Source: a virus
Length of the DNA: 64,000 bases
IMG/VR virus record: IMGVR_UViG_3300048033_001096
Coordinates: 1 to 64,000 of that record
Strand: one strand, 5' to 3'
Shown: one piece after another, positions 8,372 through 17,321 of the stretch
Layout of the letters: each line of letters starts with the position of its first letter
Numbering within the stretch: position 1 is the stretch's first letter
Translations under genes and position numbers: made by a program
Notes under the pieces: generated by a model
What the model was told of the DNA's origin: nothing
What the model saw: the letters and a program-made list of their open reading frames with translations, nothing else
The model's database searches: none

Positions 8372-8751
8372 ACTGGAAAGAAACATATACTAAAGTATTT
8401 TTAAAACAAATTAATAAAAGTACTGATAGTGCTACTGTAAAACAATATCTTCCCTTATGGTGGAAAAATACTAGAAATAAAATTAATGGTGGGCTAAGGT
8501 TAACCGAACAAGGATTCGAACTACTAAAAGAAATTGATGTCGAAACATACGACATTCCTTACCCTAAAGATATGCCTCTTACTCCACAAGTTGTGATATA
8601 CTTAGATCAATTTATCACATGTCCGTATTTCTTAACAAATAGAAGTATTATAGTTACTGATCAAAAAAAAGCTGTAGAACTAACATTGTTTAGTGGTGAT
8701 GTACGTAAATATGGATTAACCAAAGCTATGAAACGGGAAAATAAATCCTAA
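8368..8751 (+). CDS. Hypothetical phage protein
   Basis: A 127-residue basic protein. A KQYLPLWWKNTRNK segment is followed by RLTEQGFELL, a helix-turn-like stretch, and IDQF/ITCPYFL in the second half. It might bind nucleic acid, given its charge, but no defined motif supports that. It is coupled to the preceding gene by ATGA. Confidence 0.65.
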   Translation: MNWKETYTKVFLKQINKSTDSATVKQYLPLWWKNTRNKINGGLRLTEQGFELLKEIDVETYDIPYPKDMPLTPQVVIYLDQFITCPYFLTNRSIIVTDQKKAVELTLFSGDVRKYGLTKAMKRENKS

Positions 8752-8768
8752 TTTAAGCTATAAAAAGG

Positions 8769-8797
8769 TTGACATACGATGTTTTATAGCGTATTAT
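8769..8797 (+). promoter_or_regulatory. Sigma70-type promoter for the MoxR gene
   Basis: TTGACA at 8769-8774 and TATTAT at 8792-8797 with a 17-bp spacer, about 38 bases before the ATG at 8835. The gene has a strong GAGGG ribosome site. Confidence 0.8.
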
Positions 8798-8834
8798 ATA
8801 TACATACTTAGTTAAAAACACAAGAGGGAATACT

Positions 8835-9917
8835 ATGTCAGAAGTTACACGTACTGTTAGTCCAAACGGCGCAAAAGCAAGCATTTATCACGCTATGAGT
8901 AAAAAACGTCCAATCTTCCTTTGGGGTCCTCCAGGAATTGGTAAATCAGATATTGTTGCACAAATTACAGATAGTTTGCCTAACTCACACTTAATCGACA
9001 TTCGCTTATCATTATGGGAACCTACAGACATCAAAGGTATTCCATACTTTGACAGCAACTCAGGTACAATGGTATGGGGTGCGCCTAGCGAACTTCCTAC
9101 AGAAGAATTTGCAGCACAGTACGACAACATCGTAGTGTTCTTTGACGAGATGAACTCAGCGGCGCCTGCTGTACAAGCGGCAGCATATCAGTTGATTCTT
9201 AACCGTCGTGTAGGACAGTACAAATTGCCCGACAATGTTATTATTGTTGCAGCTGGTAACCGTGAAGCAGACAAAGGTGTTACATACAGAATGCCTGCTC
9301 CGTTGGCTAACCGCTTTGTACACTTGGAACTAGCTGTTAACTTTGATGACTGGTTTACTTGGGCCGTTGCTAATAGAATTCATAAAGATGTTGTAGGTTA
9401 TCTGCAATTTGCAAAGAAAGACTTATACGATTTTGATCCTAAATCACCTAGTCGTTCGTTTGCAACACCTCGTTCTTGGTCATTTGTTAGCGAGCTTATT
9501 GAAGACAACATCGACGAAAGCACTACAACTGATCTTGTAGCTGGCTCAGTCGGAGAAGGACTTGCTGTTAAGTTTATGGCACACCGTAAGGTAGCAGCCG
9601 ATATGCCTAATCCAACTGACATTTTAGCAGGCAAAGTAACAGATTTAAAAACTAAAGAAATTAGTGCAATGTATTCTTTGACTGTTTCACTTTGCTACGA
9701 ACTTAAAGAAGCAAGTGATGCAGGAGATAAAAAGTTTGACGACAAAGTTAATAATTTCTTAAAGTTTGCAATGAATAACTTTGAAACTGAAATGGTTGTA
9801 ATGGGTATTAAACTTGCACTTGCACAATACCAACTTCCAATTGATCCAGACGAAGTTGAATGTTTTGATGAATTCCACGATCGTTATGGCAAATACATTA
9901 AGGCAGCACAGTCGTAA
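8835..9917 (+). CDS. MoxR-like AAA+ ATPase
   Basis: A 360-residue AAA+ ATPase of the MoxR/CoxD type. Walker A is at residues 31-38 (GPPGIGKS), Walker B ends at Asp104-Glu105 (VVFFDEMNSA), and the sensor region includes VAAGNREAD with a downstream PAPLANRF arginine-finger-like segment. MoxR ATPases act with von Willebrand A (VWA) partner proteins as chaperones that insert metals or remodel complexes. The next gene encodes such a VWA protein, so the two probably form one machine. Both have their own consensus promoters, with a hairpin between them. Confidence 0.9.
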   Translation: MSEVTRTVSPNGAKASIYHAMSKKRPIFLWGPPGIGKSDIVAQITDSLPNSHLIDIRLSLWEPTDIKGIPYFDSNSGTMVWGAPSELPTEEFAAQYDNIVVFFDEMNSAAPAVQAAAYQLILNRRVGQYKLPDNVIIVAAGNREADKGVTYRMPAPLANRFVHLELAVNFDDWFTWAVANRIHKDVVGYLQFAKKDLYDFDPKSPSRSFATPRSWSFVSELIEDNIDESTTTDLVAGSVGEGLAVKFMAHRKVAADMPNPTDILAGKVTDLKTKEISAMYSLTVSLCYELKEASDAGDKKFDDKVNNFLKFAMNNFETEMVVMGIKLALAQYQLPIDPDEVECFDEFHDRYGKYIKAAQS

Positions 9918-9924
9918 TATATAA

Positions 9925-9951
9925 GAATGAGTGGGTAATGCCCACTCATTC
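9925..9951 (+). terminator. Hairpin, probable weak terminator or mRNA stabiliser
   Basis: A perfect 11-bp stem (9925-9935 with 9941-9951) and a 5-base TAATG loop directly follow the MoxR stop codon. It is followed by ATTTAT rather than a full T run, so termination may be partial. It separates the MoxR gene from the next promoter. Confidence 0.6.
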
Positions 9952-9959
9952 ATTTATGG

Positions 9960-9987
9960 TTGACATATATACTGATGATGCTATAAT
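9960..9987 (+). promoter_or_regulatory. Sigma70-type promoter for the VWA/metallopeptidase gene
   Basis: TTGACA at 9960-9965 and TATAAT at 9982-9987 with a 16-bp spacer. The predicted start is about 25 bases before the coding region, which has AAAAGGG ahead of it. Confidence 0.8.
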
Positions 9988-10018
9988 ACATGTATAAGTT
10001 AATAAAAGGGCAATGACA

Positions 10019-11341
10019 ATGAGTACTAAAGACACAGCAAGTAAACTTAAAAACTGGACACCTAATCCAGATATTACTCCTGAAGAATTAGAAGAAATGC
10101 GTGTAGAAGTATACGATCGCATTATTGTTGCACGAGTAGGTTTGCTACTGCGTCACCCTTTCTTTGGTAATATGGCTACACGTTTGCGCATTTTGGCAGC
10201 AGACGAATGGCTTGGTACTGCGGCTGTTGACGGACGCAACTTATACTACAACACACAATTCTTTAATGCAATGAACAATAAAGAAATTGAATTTGTTGTA
10301 GCACATGAAATTTTGCACATGGTGTTTGATCATTTAGGACGTAGAGAAGATCGCAATCCTATGCTTTACAATATTGCCGCAGACTACAAAGTTAATAACT
10401 TGCTAGTGCGAGATCGCATTGGTGAAAAACCTAGTATTGTAGACTGTTTCCAAGATTTTAAATATGACCTAGACACTTCAGAAGAAATTTATGATAAACT
10501 TTTTGAAGACGCTAAACAAGCTGGCAAAGAATTGCAAAAACTCCTTGAAGAATTAGATCAAGAAGGTGAAATGCTAGACGAACACCTTGACGATGAAGGC
10601 AACGGCGAGTCAGAAGAAGGTGAAGAAGAAAAAGACGCAAACGGCAATAGTGTTTCTAAAAAGCGTCCAAAGTACTCTAAAGAAGAACTTAAAAAGATTA
10701 AAGACGAAGTAAAAGAAGCTATGATTAATGCGGCACAAACTGCTGGTGCAGGTAACGTACCGGCTGGTGTAGAACGTATGATTAAAGAGCTTACAGAACC
10801 TAAAATGAATTGGCGTGAATTACTTCGTCAACAGATCCAAAGTACTATTAAGAGCGACTATACATTTATGCGTCCTAATCGCAAAGGGTGGCATACTGGC
10901 GCTATACTGCCAGGTATGAATTTTGACGAAACTATTGACATTTGTATTGCATTAGATATGTCAGGTTCTATTGGCAACGATCAGGCGGCAGACTTCTTAG
11001 GCGAAGTAAAAGGCATTATGGACGAGTACAAAGATTATAAGATTAAGATCTGGTGCTTTGATACTGCGGTATATAACGAAGATGACTTTAGTGCAGACGA
11101 TGGTCGCGAGCTTACTGACTACGAAATTCTCGGAGGCGGCGGCACTGACTTTATGGTGAACTGGACGTACATGAAAGAACAAGGTATTACACCTAAGAAG
11201 TTTTTGATGTTTACAGACGGTTACGCTTGGGATAGTTGGGGCGACGAAGACTACTGCGATACAGTTTTTGTTATTCACAGTCACCATGACAAGAACATTC
11301 AAGCACCATTTGGTCAGACTGCACACTACGAAGTAGCATAG
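10019..11341 (+). CDS. Metallopeptidase-like / VWA domain protein (MoxR partner)
   Basis: A 440-residue protein with two domains. The N-terminal part has a zinc-peptidase HExxH at residues 96-100 (HEILH, with another His at 105). An acidic Glu/Asp/Lys-rich linker spans about 160-235. The C-terminal VWA domain has a MIDAS motif at 313-317 (DMSGS), a GGGGTDF segment and MFTDGY. This is the layout of the DUF2201/VWA-like CoxE-type proteins that pair with MoxR ATPases. The pair may remodel or process a protein complex; the client is unknown. The ATG at 10019 has better ribosome-site spacing than the one at 10013. Confidence 0.85.
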   Translation: MSTKDTASKLKNWTPNPDITPEELEEMRVEVYDRIIVARVGLLLRHPFFGNMATRLRILAADEWLGTAAVDGRNLYYNTQFFNAMNNKEIEFVVAHEILHMVFDHLGRREDRNPMLYNIAADYKVNNLLVRDRIGEKPSIVDCFQDFKYDLDTSEEIYDKLFEDAKQAGKELQKLLEELDQEGEMLDEHLDDEGNGESEEGEEEKDANGNSVSKKRPKYSKEELKKIKDEVKEAMINAAQTAGAGNVPAGVERMIKELTEPKMNWRELLRQQIQSTIKSDYTFMRPNRKGWHTGAILPGMNFDETIDICIALDMSGSIGNDQAADFLGEVKGIMDEYKDYKIKIWCFDTAVYNEDDFSADDGRELTDYEILGGGGTDFMVNWTYMKEQGITPKKFLMFTDGYAWDSWGDEDYCDTVFVIHSHHDKNIQAPFGQTAHYEVA

Positions 11342-11620
11342 ATGAAACTATACAAACCAAATCCATTAAATGTTTTTAACCTAAGAAAGGTTGAGTGTCC
11401 TATAGCACACTTTGAGTATGTTAACTTACCAATGAAATATAATTTGGAAGAAAGTTTAGTTAAATGGATTGAAAAAAACTTAAAAGGTAGATTTTATATA
11501 AATCGAACACTAGCTATTGGCAAATCAAATAAACCCGAAGTACACATAAAAATTGGTTTTGAAAATTCAAAAGAAATGTCGTATTTCAATTTGGCGTGTC
11601 CACATTTAAAATATATGTAA
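11342..11620 (+). CDS. Small hypothetical phage protein
   Basis: A 92-residue basic protein that starts on the base after the VWA gene's stop codon. Segments such as RFYINRTLAIGKSNKPEVHIKIGFE suggest a small alpha/beta fold, but there is no known motif. The tight junction suggests co-expression with the MoxR/VWA pair. The function is unknown. Confidence 0.6.
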   Translation: MKLYKPNPLNVFNLRKVECPIAHFEYVNLPMKYNLEESLVKWIEKNLKGRFYINRTLAIGKSNKPEVHIKIGFENSKEMSYFNLACPHLKYM

Positions 11621-11660
11621 ATATATTAGAGCGCATTTAAATTATAGGAGATGAATAAAA

Positions 11661-11897
11661 ATGAGCGAAGAAACAACAAACGAAGCACCAGTAAGCACCG
11701 AAACTGAATCAACAGGTGCCGAACTTACAGTACAAGACCTTGCTTCATTAAAACAAATCATCGATGTTGCAAGTCAACGCGGTGCGTTTAAGCCTAACGA
11801 AATGACAGTTGTAGGTCAAACTTACGGTAAACTAGAATCGTTCTTAGGCGAGATTCAAAAACAACAGGCTTCTGCAACAGCAGACCAAGGAGCATAA
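11661..11897 (+). CDS. Small acidic phage protein
   Basis: A 78-residue acidic protein with a Thr/Glu-rich N-terminus and a helical LASLKQIIDVASQRGAFK block. It has a good AGGAG ribosome site. The block resembles small proteins found beside structural genes in T4-like marine phages. The function is unknown. It is separated from the next gene by one base. Confidence 0.65.
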   Translation: MSEETTNEAPVSTETESTGAELTVQDLASLKQIIDVASQRGAFKPNEMTVVGQTYGKLESFLGEIQKQQASATADQGA

Positions 11898-11898
11898 A

Positions 11899-12528
11899 AT
11901 GGCAGCAATAAAACATGTTGGTCGGTTGGTTAGAAACCAACGAAGAGTAATAGTAGCTTATCGAGTAGTACCTAATGAAGCTGAATCAGCTATCATTGTA
12001 ACTACAGAAAATTTAATGGCTGACGAACACGATGCCCTAATTAAATTAGTAGAATCTGATGCAGGTCAGCAAGCATACGAACTTGCTGAAGCAATGGCAA
12101 GAACAAGATTGCCTGATGGTAGAAATATGTTAGCTGCATTCCACACTACTGGTAAAATGGTTAAAGTTAATCAATCTGAAGTAGAAATGATTCCTGATAC
12201 ACAAAGTAGCGTAAACTTAGCAGAATTAAATAAAATTATTGCTAAAAATAAAGGTGTAACTGTTGGTGATTTAGCCATTAAACCAAATAATGGTGAAGAT
12301 ATTCCAAAAAAAGTTGAACCAGCAGTAGCATCACCGGCTGAATCAGTATACTTAGACGAAGCACAAGTAACAAACGAACAACCACTGACAGACGAAGAGC
12401 TTGCCTCTCAGTATCGTTCCCAAGCAGATCGTATGAGCAAAGAAGCTGCGGCTCTACGTAGACAAGCAGAAGAGCTAGTTCCTACTAAAAAGAAAAGCCA
12501 GAAAAAAGTTGTCGATGTAGGTGGCTAA
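11899..12528 (+). CDS. Phage protein, probably virion- or assembly-related
   Basis: A 209-residue protein with a basic N-terminus (IKHVGRLVRNQRRVIVAYRVVP), a central helical domain, an acidic linker and a C-terminal Ala/Glu/Lys helix ending in a Lys-rich tail. The composition is typical of small structural or scaffolding proteins. No enzyme signature is present. It lies in a run of small genes leading to the fibre gene and overlaps the next gene by 8 bases. Confidence 0.65.
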   Translation: MAAIKHVGRLVRNQRRVIVAYRVVPNEAESAIIVTTENLMADEHDALIKLVESDAGQQAYELAEAMARTRLPDGRNMLAAFHTTGKMVKVNQSEVEMIPDTQSSVNLAELNKIIAKNKGVTVGDLAIKPNNGEDIPKKVEPAVASPAESVYLDEAQVTNEQPLTDEELASQYRSQADRMSKEAAALRRQAEELVPTKKKSQKKVVDVGG

Positions 12529-12844
12529 GAATACAGACTCAGGATTACCTCCCGAAGTAGTAGATCATTGGCCTGAAGTTTTTGAAGACCTTGACGTTAA
12601 AGTAGTACCGATAGAATATTTAAACTCAGTTAGAATATTCTTCGAAGACGGAAAAGTTTGGGAAATTGACATTGCTAAAACTAAACAAAAGGCTAGTTCT
12701 GAAGAATCACTCGAAGATACTTTAGAAGAGTTATTCGAACAGTACGAAGACGTTATAATTAATATTGACTTTAGGTTAGATACTATTAGACTCAAAGAAG
12801 ACATTAAAAAACGAACTCGAACTTTCTTGAAAAAAAGAAAGTAA
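12521..12844 (+). CDS. Hypothetical phage protein
   Basis: A 107-residue acidic protein with a basic end. The N-terminal PPEVVDHWPEVFEDLDV block, a strand-rich centre (VRIFFEDGKVWEIDI) and a helical acidic stretch end in a Lys/Arg tail. No motif of known function is seen. It is coupled to the preceding gene. Confidence 0.65.
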   Translation: MAKNTDSGLPPEVVDHWPEVFEDLDVKVVPIEYLNSVRIFFEDGKVWEIDIAKTKQKASSEESLEDTLEELFEQYEDVIINIDFRLDTIRLKEDIKKRTRTFLKKRK

Positions 12845-12867
12845 TATTTCTAGTTTCTGACAAATGG

Positions 12868-12875
12868 CATAAATA
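12868..12875 (+). promoter_or_regulatory. T4-type late promoter element for the fibre gene
   Basis: CATAAATA differs from TATAAATA at the first base. The predicted start is near 12881, with a 29-base leader carrying AGGAG before the fibre ATG. A late promoter fits a virion gene. Confidence 0.55.
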
Positions 12876-12909
12876 CATATAAGAAATAAGATATTCCAGG
12901 AGTTAACAC

Positions 12910-14331
12910 ATGGCCCTACGATTAAGACGTGGAACAGATGCAGAAAGATTAATTGTAATCCCGTTACAAGGAGAATTAATCTACACAACAGATACTAAAA
13001 AATTATATGCTGGCGATGGCGCAACAGCAGGTGGTATTCTTGTTGGACCCACAGAAGCAGACGGTTTTACAAATTTAGTTGATGACACAACACCACAATT
13101 AGGTGGTAATTTAGATTTAAACGGTAATAATATTACAGGTACAGGTAATATTGATATAGACGGTACTATTACTGCTACAGGCGTAGTAAACCTAGGCGAC
13201 GACGATGCTGATATTGTTAATGTAAGCGGTGTGATTAACTCCTCACTAAGACCTGCATTAGACGGCGAGTACAACTTAGGATCTAGTCAGCGCAGATGGA
13301 ATACAGTTTGGGCAGAAGGTGGTCAGATTACTGGTCAGTTAACTGCTGAATCAGTATTTATAGACAGAATTGTAAGTTCTGCTAGTACACTTCTTTACGA
13401 TTCAAACACTGATACATTAAGTGCTACTAATGTAGATGCTACAACATTTACAGGCGCTTTATCAGGTAACGTCACAGGTGATTTGTCCGGTAATGTTACT
13501 AGTTTAGGAACTTCTCAATTTGCACAACTAGAAGCAGACAGTGTTACATTAAGTGGAGGTACAATAGACGGAGTTACTATTGGCTCCGATGTTAACGTTC
13601 CGGCAACAAATATTACAGGAAGAGAAATTACAGCAACTATTGGTTTTGCTGGCGTATTAACTGGACAACTATTTGGTAATAGTACTGGTACACACTTAGG
13701 TGATGTTAAAGGTTCAGTTGTAGCAGACGATTCTACACTACTTGTAGACGGCATCGAAGGTAAATTAACTGGTGATTTAACAAACAACAGAATTACTTCT
13801 TCAAGAGTAGAGTTAAATCGACTAAAACTAGAAGGTACAGATATTCAAGGCGACGATGTTGGATTAGCAATTGTTTCAGAAAAAGATAACTTTACGTCGA
13901 ACTTTGATACGTTTACTATTACAGGCTATAATGACACTAACGAAGGTCAAGTTATGTCATTTATCAGACATAGAGGTACCCAAGCTGCACCAAGTGCTTT
14001 ACAAGATGGCGATATTATTAATGCATTGTATTGGTTTGGTGCAGATGCAGATGCAAATCCTGCTGTATCAGTTGTTGCTGGTGCTGTAGTAGACGGAACA
14101 CCAACCTCAGGCGTTACTCCAGGGGCATTCCAAGTTGTTACATGGAACACTTCAGGCGTTCCGACTGTTGGATTAAAAATTAAAAATAATGGTGTAATAG
14201 AAGTTGCAGATAACACTGTTGCAGCAGGAGCAAATCCAGGAGATGTTGACGATAGTGCTGTTGTCGAGTATTTACAAATTACAGTAGGCGGTACATCTTA
14301 TGCAATGCCTTTATATGCAATTCGTCCATAA
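12910..14331 (+). CDS. Fibre or baseplate-type virion protein
   Basis: A 473-residue structural protein. The N-terminal segment (LRRGTDAERL, then GELIYTTDTKKLYAGDG) is the short domain found at the start of many phage head/tail fibres and tropism determinants. It is followed by low-complexity beta-rich repeats such as LSGNVTGDLSGNVT, and by a C-terminal region without collar motifs. Such proteins trimerise and contact the host or decorate the virion. Its 3' end overlaps the first gene of the minus-strand island by 34 bases. A late-type promoter lies upstream. Confidence 0.8.
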   Translation: MALRLRRGTDAERLIVIPLQGELIYTTDTKKLYAGDGATAGGILVGPTEADGFTNLVDDTTPQLGGNLDLNGNNITGTGNIDIDGTITATGVVNLGDDDADIVNVSGVINSSLRPALDGEYNLGSSQRRWNTVWAEGGQITGQLTAESVFIDRIVSSASTLLYDSNTDTLSATNVDATTFTGALSGNVTGDLSGNVTSLGTSQFAQLEADSVTLSGGTIDGVTIGSDVNVPATNITGREITATIGFAGVLTGQLFGNSTGTHLGDVKGSVVADDSTLLVDGIEGKLTGDLTNNRITSSRVELNRLKLEGTDIQGDDVGLAIVSEKDNFTSNFDTFTITGYNDTNEGQVMSFIRHRGTQAAPSALQDGDIINALYWFGADADANPAVSVVAGAVVDGTPTSGVTPGAFQVVTWNTSGVPTVGLKIKNNGVIEVADNTVAAGANPGDVDDSAVVEYLQITVGGTSYAMPLYAIRP

Positions 14332-15191
14332 GCATTTTTAAATTTTTCAGGCTTAAATCCGGAGTAATGTTTTTTAAGAAGTGTTACATCCGGATTTCGT
14401 CTTTTTACGCTTCCGTTAAGTCCATCTTTAATAATCCAAGGTACATTTTTTATACCTAGTGTTTCTGCAATTATATTTGCAGCATCGAGTATCTTTATTT
14501 CTTCATCGGACCCTACGTTAATAATTTCGTTCGAAACATTTCGAACATTAATTAGTGCGTCAACTGCATCTGCTACATAGCAAAAACTTCTAGTTTCATT
14601 AGCGCCAATAAGTTCGTAGTTACCTTGTTTTAACTTTTCTGCAATATCTTTGACAAAATGTCCGTTACTACTATGTTCGCTAAACACATTAAAAAATCGT
14701 ATTATAAGATAATCTATATTACTATTTGTAAGATAATTTTCGCCTACTAATTTTCCTATCCTATAACTCCATCGAGGGTTATGTATATCTTTTATTGTAA
14801 TGTCTGTTTGTTCTGCAGTGGGGTAAACGTCAGTGCCTGCAACAATTTCACTAGAAGAAGCATATATTAGCTTACAAGCAGGATTTTGTTGTACAAAATT
14901 AAAGATAGCAAAATCTGCTTCAATGTTACTTTGCATTAGTTTATTAGGAATATCATAAAAGTATTTTGTGCCATTTATATTACCCATATGGAATATATAG
15001 TCAAAATCGTTTTCAACTTCTTTAGTATATTTACAAATGTCAATTGATTCAAATATATCACAATCAGGTATATTTTTAGACCTAAATCCGTTGTCAACAC
15101 CTACTACTTCAAATCCGTGTTGCTTGAGTTGTTTGGAAAGTTCTCTTCCAATTAATCCGCTAGCACCTGTTACTAAGACTTTTTGATCCAT
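14298..15191 (-). CDS. NAD-dependent sugar epimerase/dehydratase (extended SDR)
   Basis: A 297-residue extended short-chain dehydrogenase. The NAD-binding motif GASGLIG is at residues 9-15. The substrate Ser block ASSSEIV and the catalytic YRIGK (Tyr-x3-Lys) follow in the normal order. The family epimerises or dehydrates nucleotide sugars such as UDP- or GDP-hexoses. With the adjoining UDP-sugar dehydrogenase-like gene it points to sugar-nucleotide supply for glycosyltransferases in the island. It overlaps the next upstream gene by 19 bases and the fibre gene tail-to-tail. Confidence 0.85.
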   Translation of the reverse strand: MDQKVLVTGASGLIGRELSKQLKQHGFEVVGVDNGFRSKNIPDCDIFESIDICKYTKEVENDFDYIFHMGNINGTKYFYDIPNKLMQSNIEADFAIFNFVQQNPACKLIYASSSEIVAGTDVYPTAEQTDITIKDIHNPRWSYRIGKLVGENYLTNSNIDYLIIRFFNVFSEHSSNGHFVKDIAEKLKQGNYELIGANETRSFCYVADAVDALINVRNVSNEIINVGSDEEIKILDAANIIAETLGIKNVPWIIKDGLNGSVKRRNPDVTLLKKHYSGFKPEKFKNAYGRIAYKGIA

Positions 15192-15910
15192 TGTGTATTC
15201 AACTCTCTAATGTGTTTAAACCAGTTTTGATCAATGCCGTGTGCATCTAATGTTTCAATAAGGAAGGTTAAATCCTTAGGCAAGCACTTGCCGCCGAACC
15301 CTCTTGTGCCGTCATGTCCAGGAACCTCCATGTATGTTTGATCCTGCTGAATTTTAAAGAACATGTCTTTAACTACATCGTAGTCTGCACCTACACTTTG
15401 TGCTAGATCATAAAATACATTTGCAAATGCAATACGAACTACGGCAAAGTTATTAGCAAACATCTTTACTAGTTCTGCTTCATCTGTAGCGCACTCGTGT
15501 ATTTCTTCGTCTTCTAACCACTCTGGTAAAAAGTCTGCAACATCATAACCTACAATCAAAGGACGTTTTAAACAATCTGTATCCCAATAACGCTCACGCA
15601 AGAATTCTGGAATATAAATGATAGGTCCAACTTGTGCTTGTATCCGTGTACATGCCCCTAATGGCAATGTGCTACGAATAATAATTTTTACGTTTGAATT
15701 GTGTTCTTGTAGTTCTTTTATTTCGTTAATGATAGTTTTAATGTCATCGTCTGTATTTGTAGGAATACAAATAAAAACTGTATCTGCATTGTAAATAATA
15801 CTTTTGTCAACATCAAACATTATATCGTATACAATTGCTTTTTCATCTTTAAGCAATCCTTTATGGGTTGCTTTGCCTACATAGCCGTATCCTAAAATTC
15901 CAAATTTCAT
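15173..15910 (-). CDS. Short UDP-glucose/GDP-mannose dehydrogenase-like protein
   Basis: A 245-residue member of the UDP-sugar 6-dehydrogenase family. The N-terminal Rossmann motif is GYGYVG, the PEFLRER block is present, and the catalytic Cys is in GFGGKCLPKDL (Cys209). Normal family members exceed 400 residues; here the protein ends about 36 residues after the catalytic Cys, so the C-terminal nucleotide-sugar-binding domain is missing. It may work on an unusual substrate or with a partner. It sits between the epimerase and an AspH-like oxygenase with overlapping ends. Confidence 0.8.
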   Translation of the reverse strand: MKFGILGYGYVGKATHKGLLKDEKAIVYDIMFDVDKSIIYNADTVFICIPTNTDDDIKTIINEIKELQEHNSNVKIIIRSTLPLGACTRIQAQVGPIIYIPEFLRERYWDTDCLKRPLIVGYDVADFLPEWLEDEEIHECATDEAELVKMFANNFAVVRIAFANVFYDLAQSVGADYDVVKDMFFKIQQDQTYMEVPGHDGTRGFGGKCLPKDLTFLIETLDAHGIDQNWFKHIRELNTQWIKKS

Positions 15911-16392
15911 TTAAATGTACTCACTTGCGCTGTGTGAAAAGAAAGATTACTTGCATTCACAGCATAATGCATTTCGTGTCCTGTAAATTTCCAAACATCG
16001 CCAGCGTTCCATTGTGAAATAATATGATCTTTAAAAGGCACAGCTTGTCCAAATTCCCATTTTTCTAAGAAAATTAAATATCTATAACAGTCGTCTAGTT
16101 CTACGTTGTGCTCCTGTCTTAGTGTATAAAATGTATCTTTGTGTGTTGGTAGTATTACATTAGGTTGTATGCAAGTCCAGCTTACTGACGCTTGTGTTGC
16201 GTCTAAGGCATCTTTAAATTGTTCTGCACACGGCAATTCTTCATTAAAACTTTGCAATAAGAAACCTGTATTATAATACTTGCGATTTAAATGATCAAAG
16301 TTTTTTGCTACAAAAGGAACTTCTCTAGCGTATGTATGTGTTGCTAAGTCTTCTTTCCAAAAGTTATTTAGTTTTGTTACGTATCTAGGCAT
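15907..16392 (-). CDS. Aspartyl/asparaginyl hydroxylase-like 2OG oxygenase
   Basis: A 161-residue double-stranded beta-helix protein. The iron HxD is in LPTHKDTF (about residue 84) and the distal His in GHEMHYAVN, the pattern of the aspartyl/asparaginyl beta-hydroxylase family. Such enzymes hydroxylate side chains of peptides or related small molecules. It is short for the family, as are most of the oxygenases here. It starts two bases downstream of the neighbouring radical SAM gene's stop codon and overlaps the dehydrogenase gene. Confidence 0.75.
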   Translation of the reverse strand: MPRYVTKLNNFWKEDLATHTYAREVPFVAKNFDHLNRKYYNTGFLLQSFNEELPCAEQFKDALDATQASVSWTCIQPNVILPTHKDTFYTLRQEHNVELDDCYRYLIFLEKWEFGQAVPFKDHIISQWNAGDVWKFTGHEMHYAVNASNLSFHTAQVSTFK

Positions 16393-16394
16393 AA

Positions 16395-17321
16395 CTATCC
16401 CTTTATATGATTTAGTATATATTCTTTATTTGGTAAATTAGTTATACTTTTTATTAAAGTTAACAATTTATCTTTTTCTTTTATATTTACAATATCTAAA
16501 TGAGTAGGATAAGTTAATACGTTTACAGTCCAATCTAAATCCATTATTGAAATAAATTCAGCTAAACTAGGAAATCCCTTCCAGTTGTTACAGTGTAATA
16601 CACTGTTTACACTTATTTCAAATTTTAATTTTTTAACTTGTTGGATAAAGGATAAAACATTTTCCCATTTACTACCACTACGTACTTTATTGTTTAATTC
16701 ACCATAGCCGTCAATACTAACAATAAACGAAACTAATTTAAATTGTTTTAAAAGTTTAATAGTTTCAACATCGAGCATAAAAGTTCCATTAGTATTGTAA
16801 ATTACAGATACCTCTGTCTTATTTGTTACTTGTTCTAAAACTTTATAATGACGTTTGGTCATTAATGGCTCACCGCCTAAAAATAATATTTTATCTACAG
16901 TATCTGGAACTGAATTAAAGTCCTTTGTTGACCTAATATGATATGCTGGTGGTTTATCTGGATTTTTAATCTTAGACCATTCCGAACTAAAATCTTCAAA
17001 GCAACCGTCGCATGCTAAATTACAAATGTTATCTAATCCTAATTCTAAAAATTTTAGTTCGACAGTATCAGTATCATAGATATTATTAAATTGTTCTCTT
17101 AAACTTTGTTTACCATTTGCTTCTTCATAGTAACATTTTTCACATCCTGATATATATTTGCCAGCACTACTAGCTCTACGCAATTCTTTATATTTGTCAG
17201 AATGCAATATATCTTCTACATTGCCGTCAAAAGTTTGTATGTCTTCTTTGAAACGGCAACAAGGATATATTTTATTATTATTCCTTAAATTAGTATGTTT
17301 CCAAAACGCTGCGCATTTCAT
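16395..17321 (-). CDS. Radical SAM protein with N-terminal twitch-like Cys cluster
   Basis: A 308-residue radical SAM enzyme. The SAM-cluster motif is Cys100-x3-Cys104-x2-Cys107 (CNLACDGC), and GGEPLM follows. Before it lie Cys3, Cys21-Cys22 and Cys60-x2-Cys63, the N-terminal twitch layout (N_Twi type) that would hold an auxiliary Fe-S cluster. Twitch/SPASM enzymes usually modify peptides, proteins or sugars. It is shorter than its paralogues in the island. The substrate is unknown. It overlaps the next upstream gene by ATGA. Confidence 0.85.
   Translation of the reverse strand: MKCAAFWKHTNLRNNNKIYPCCRFKEDIQTFDGNVEDILHSDKYKELRRASSAGKYISGCEKCYYEEANGKQSLREQFNNIYDTDTVELKFLELGLDNICNLACDGCFEDFSSEWSKIKNPDKPPAYHIRSTKDFNSVPDTVDKILFLGGEPLMTKRHYKVLEQVTNKTEVSVIYNTNGTFMLDVETIKLLKQFKLVSFIVSIDGYGELNNKVRSGSKWENVLSFIQQVKKLKFEISVNSVLHCNNWKGFPSLAEFISIMDLDWTVNVLTYPTHLDIVNIKEKDKLLTLIKSITNLPNKEYILNHIKG

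Noticed and set aside
9936-9945. A second promoter within the 9925-9951 hairpin
   Set aside because: The sequence there is the loop and stem of the hairpin; the real promoter starts at 9960.
12981-14216. Antisense ORFs inside the fibre gene
   Set aside because: They come from the biased Gly/Thr/Val composition of the fibre gene on the other strand and have no ribosome sites.
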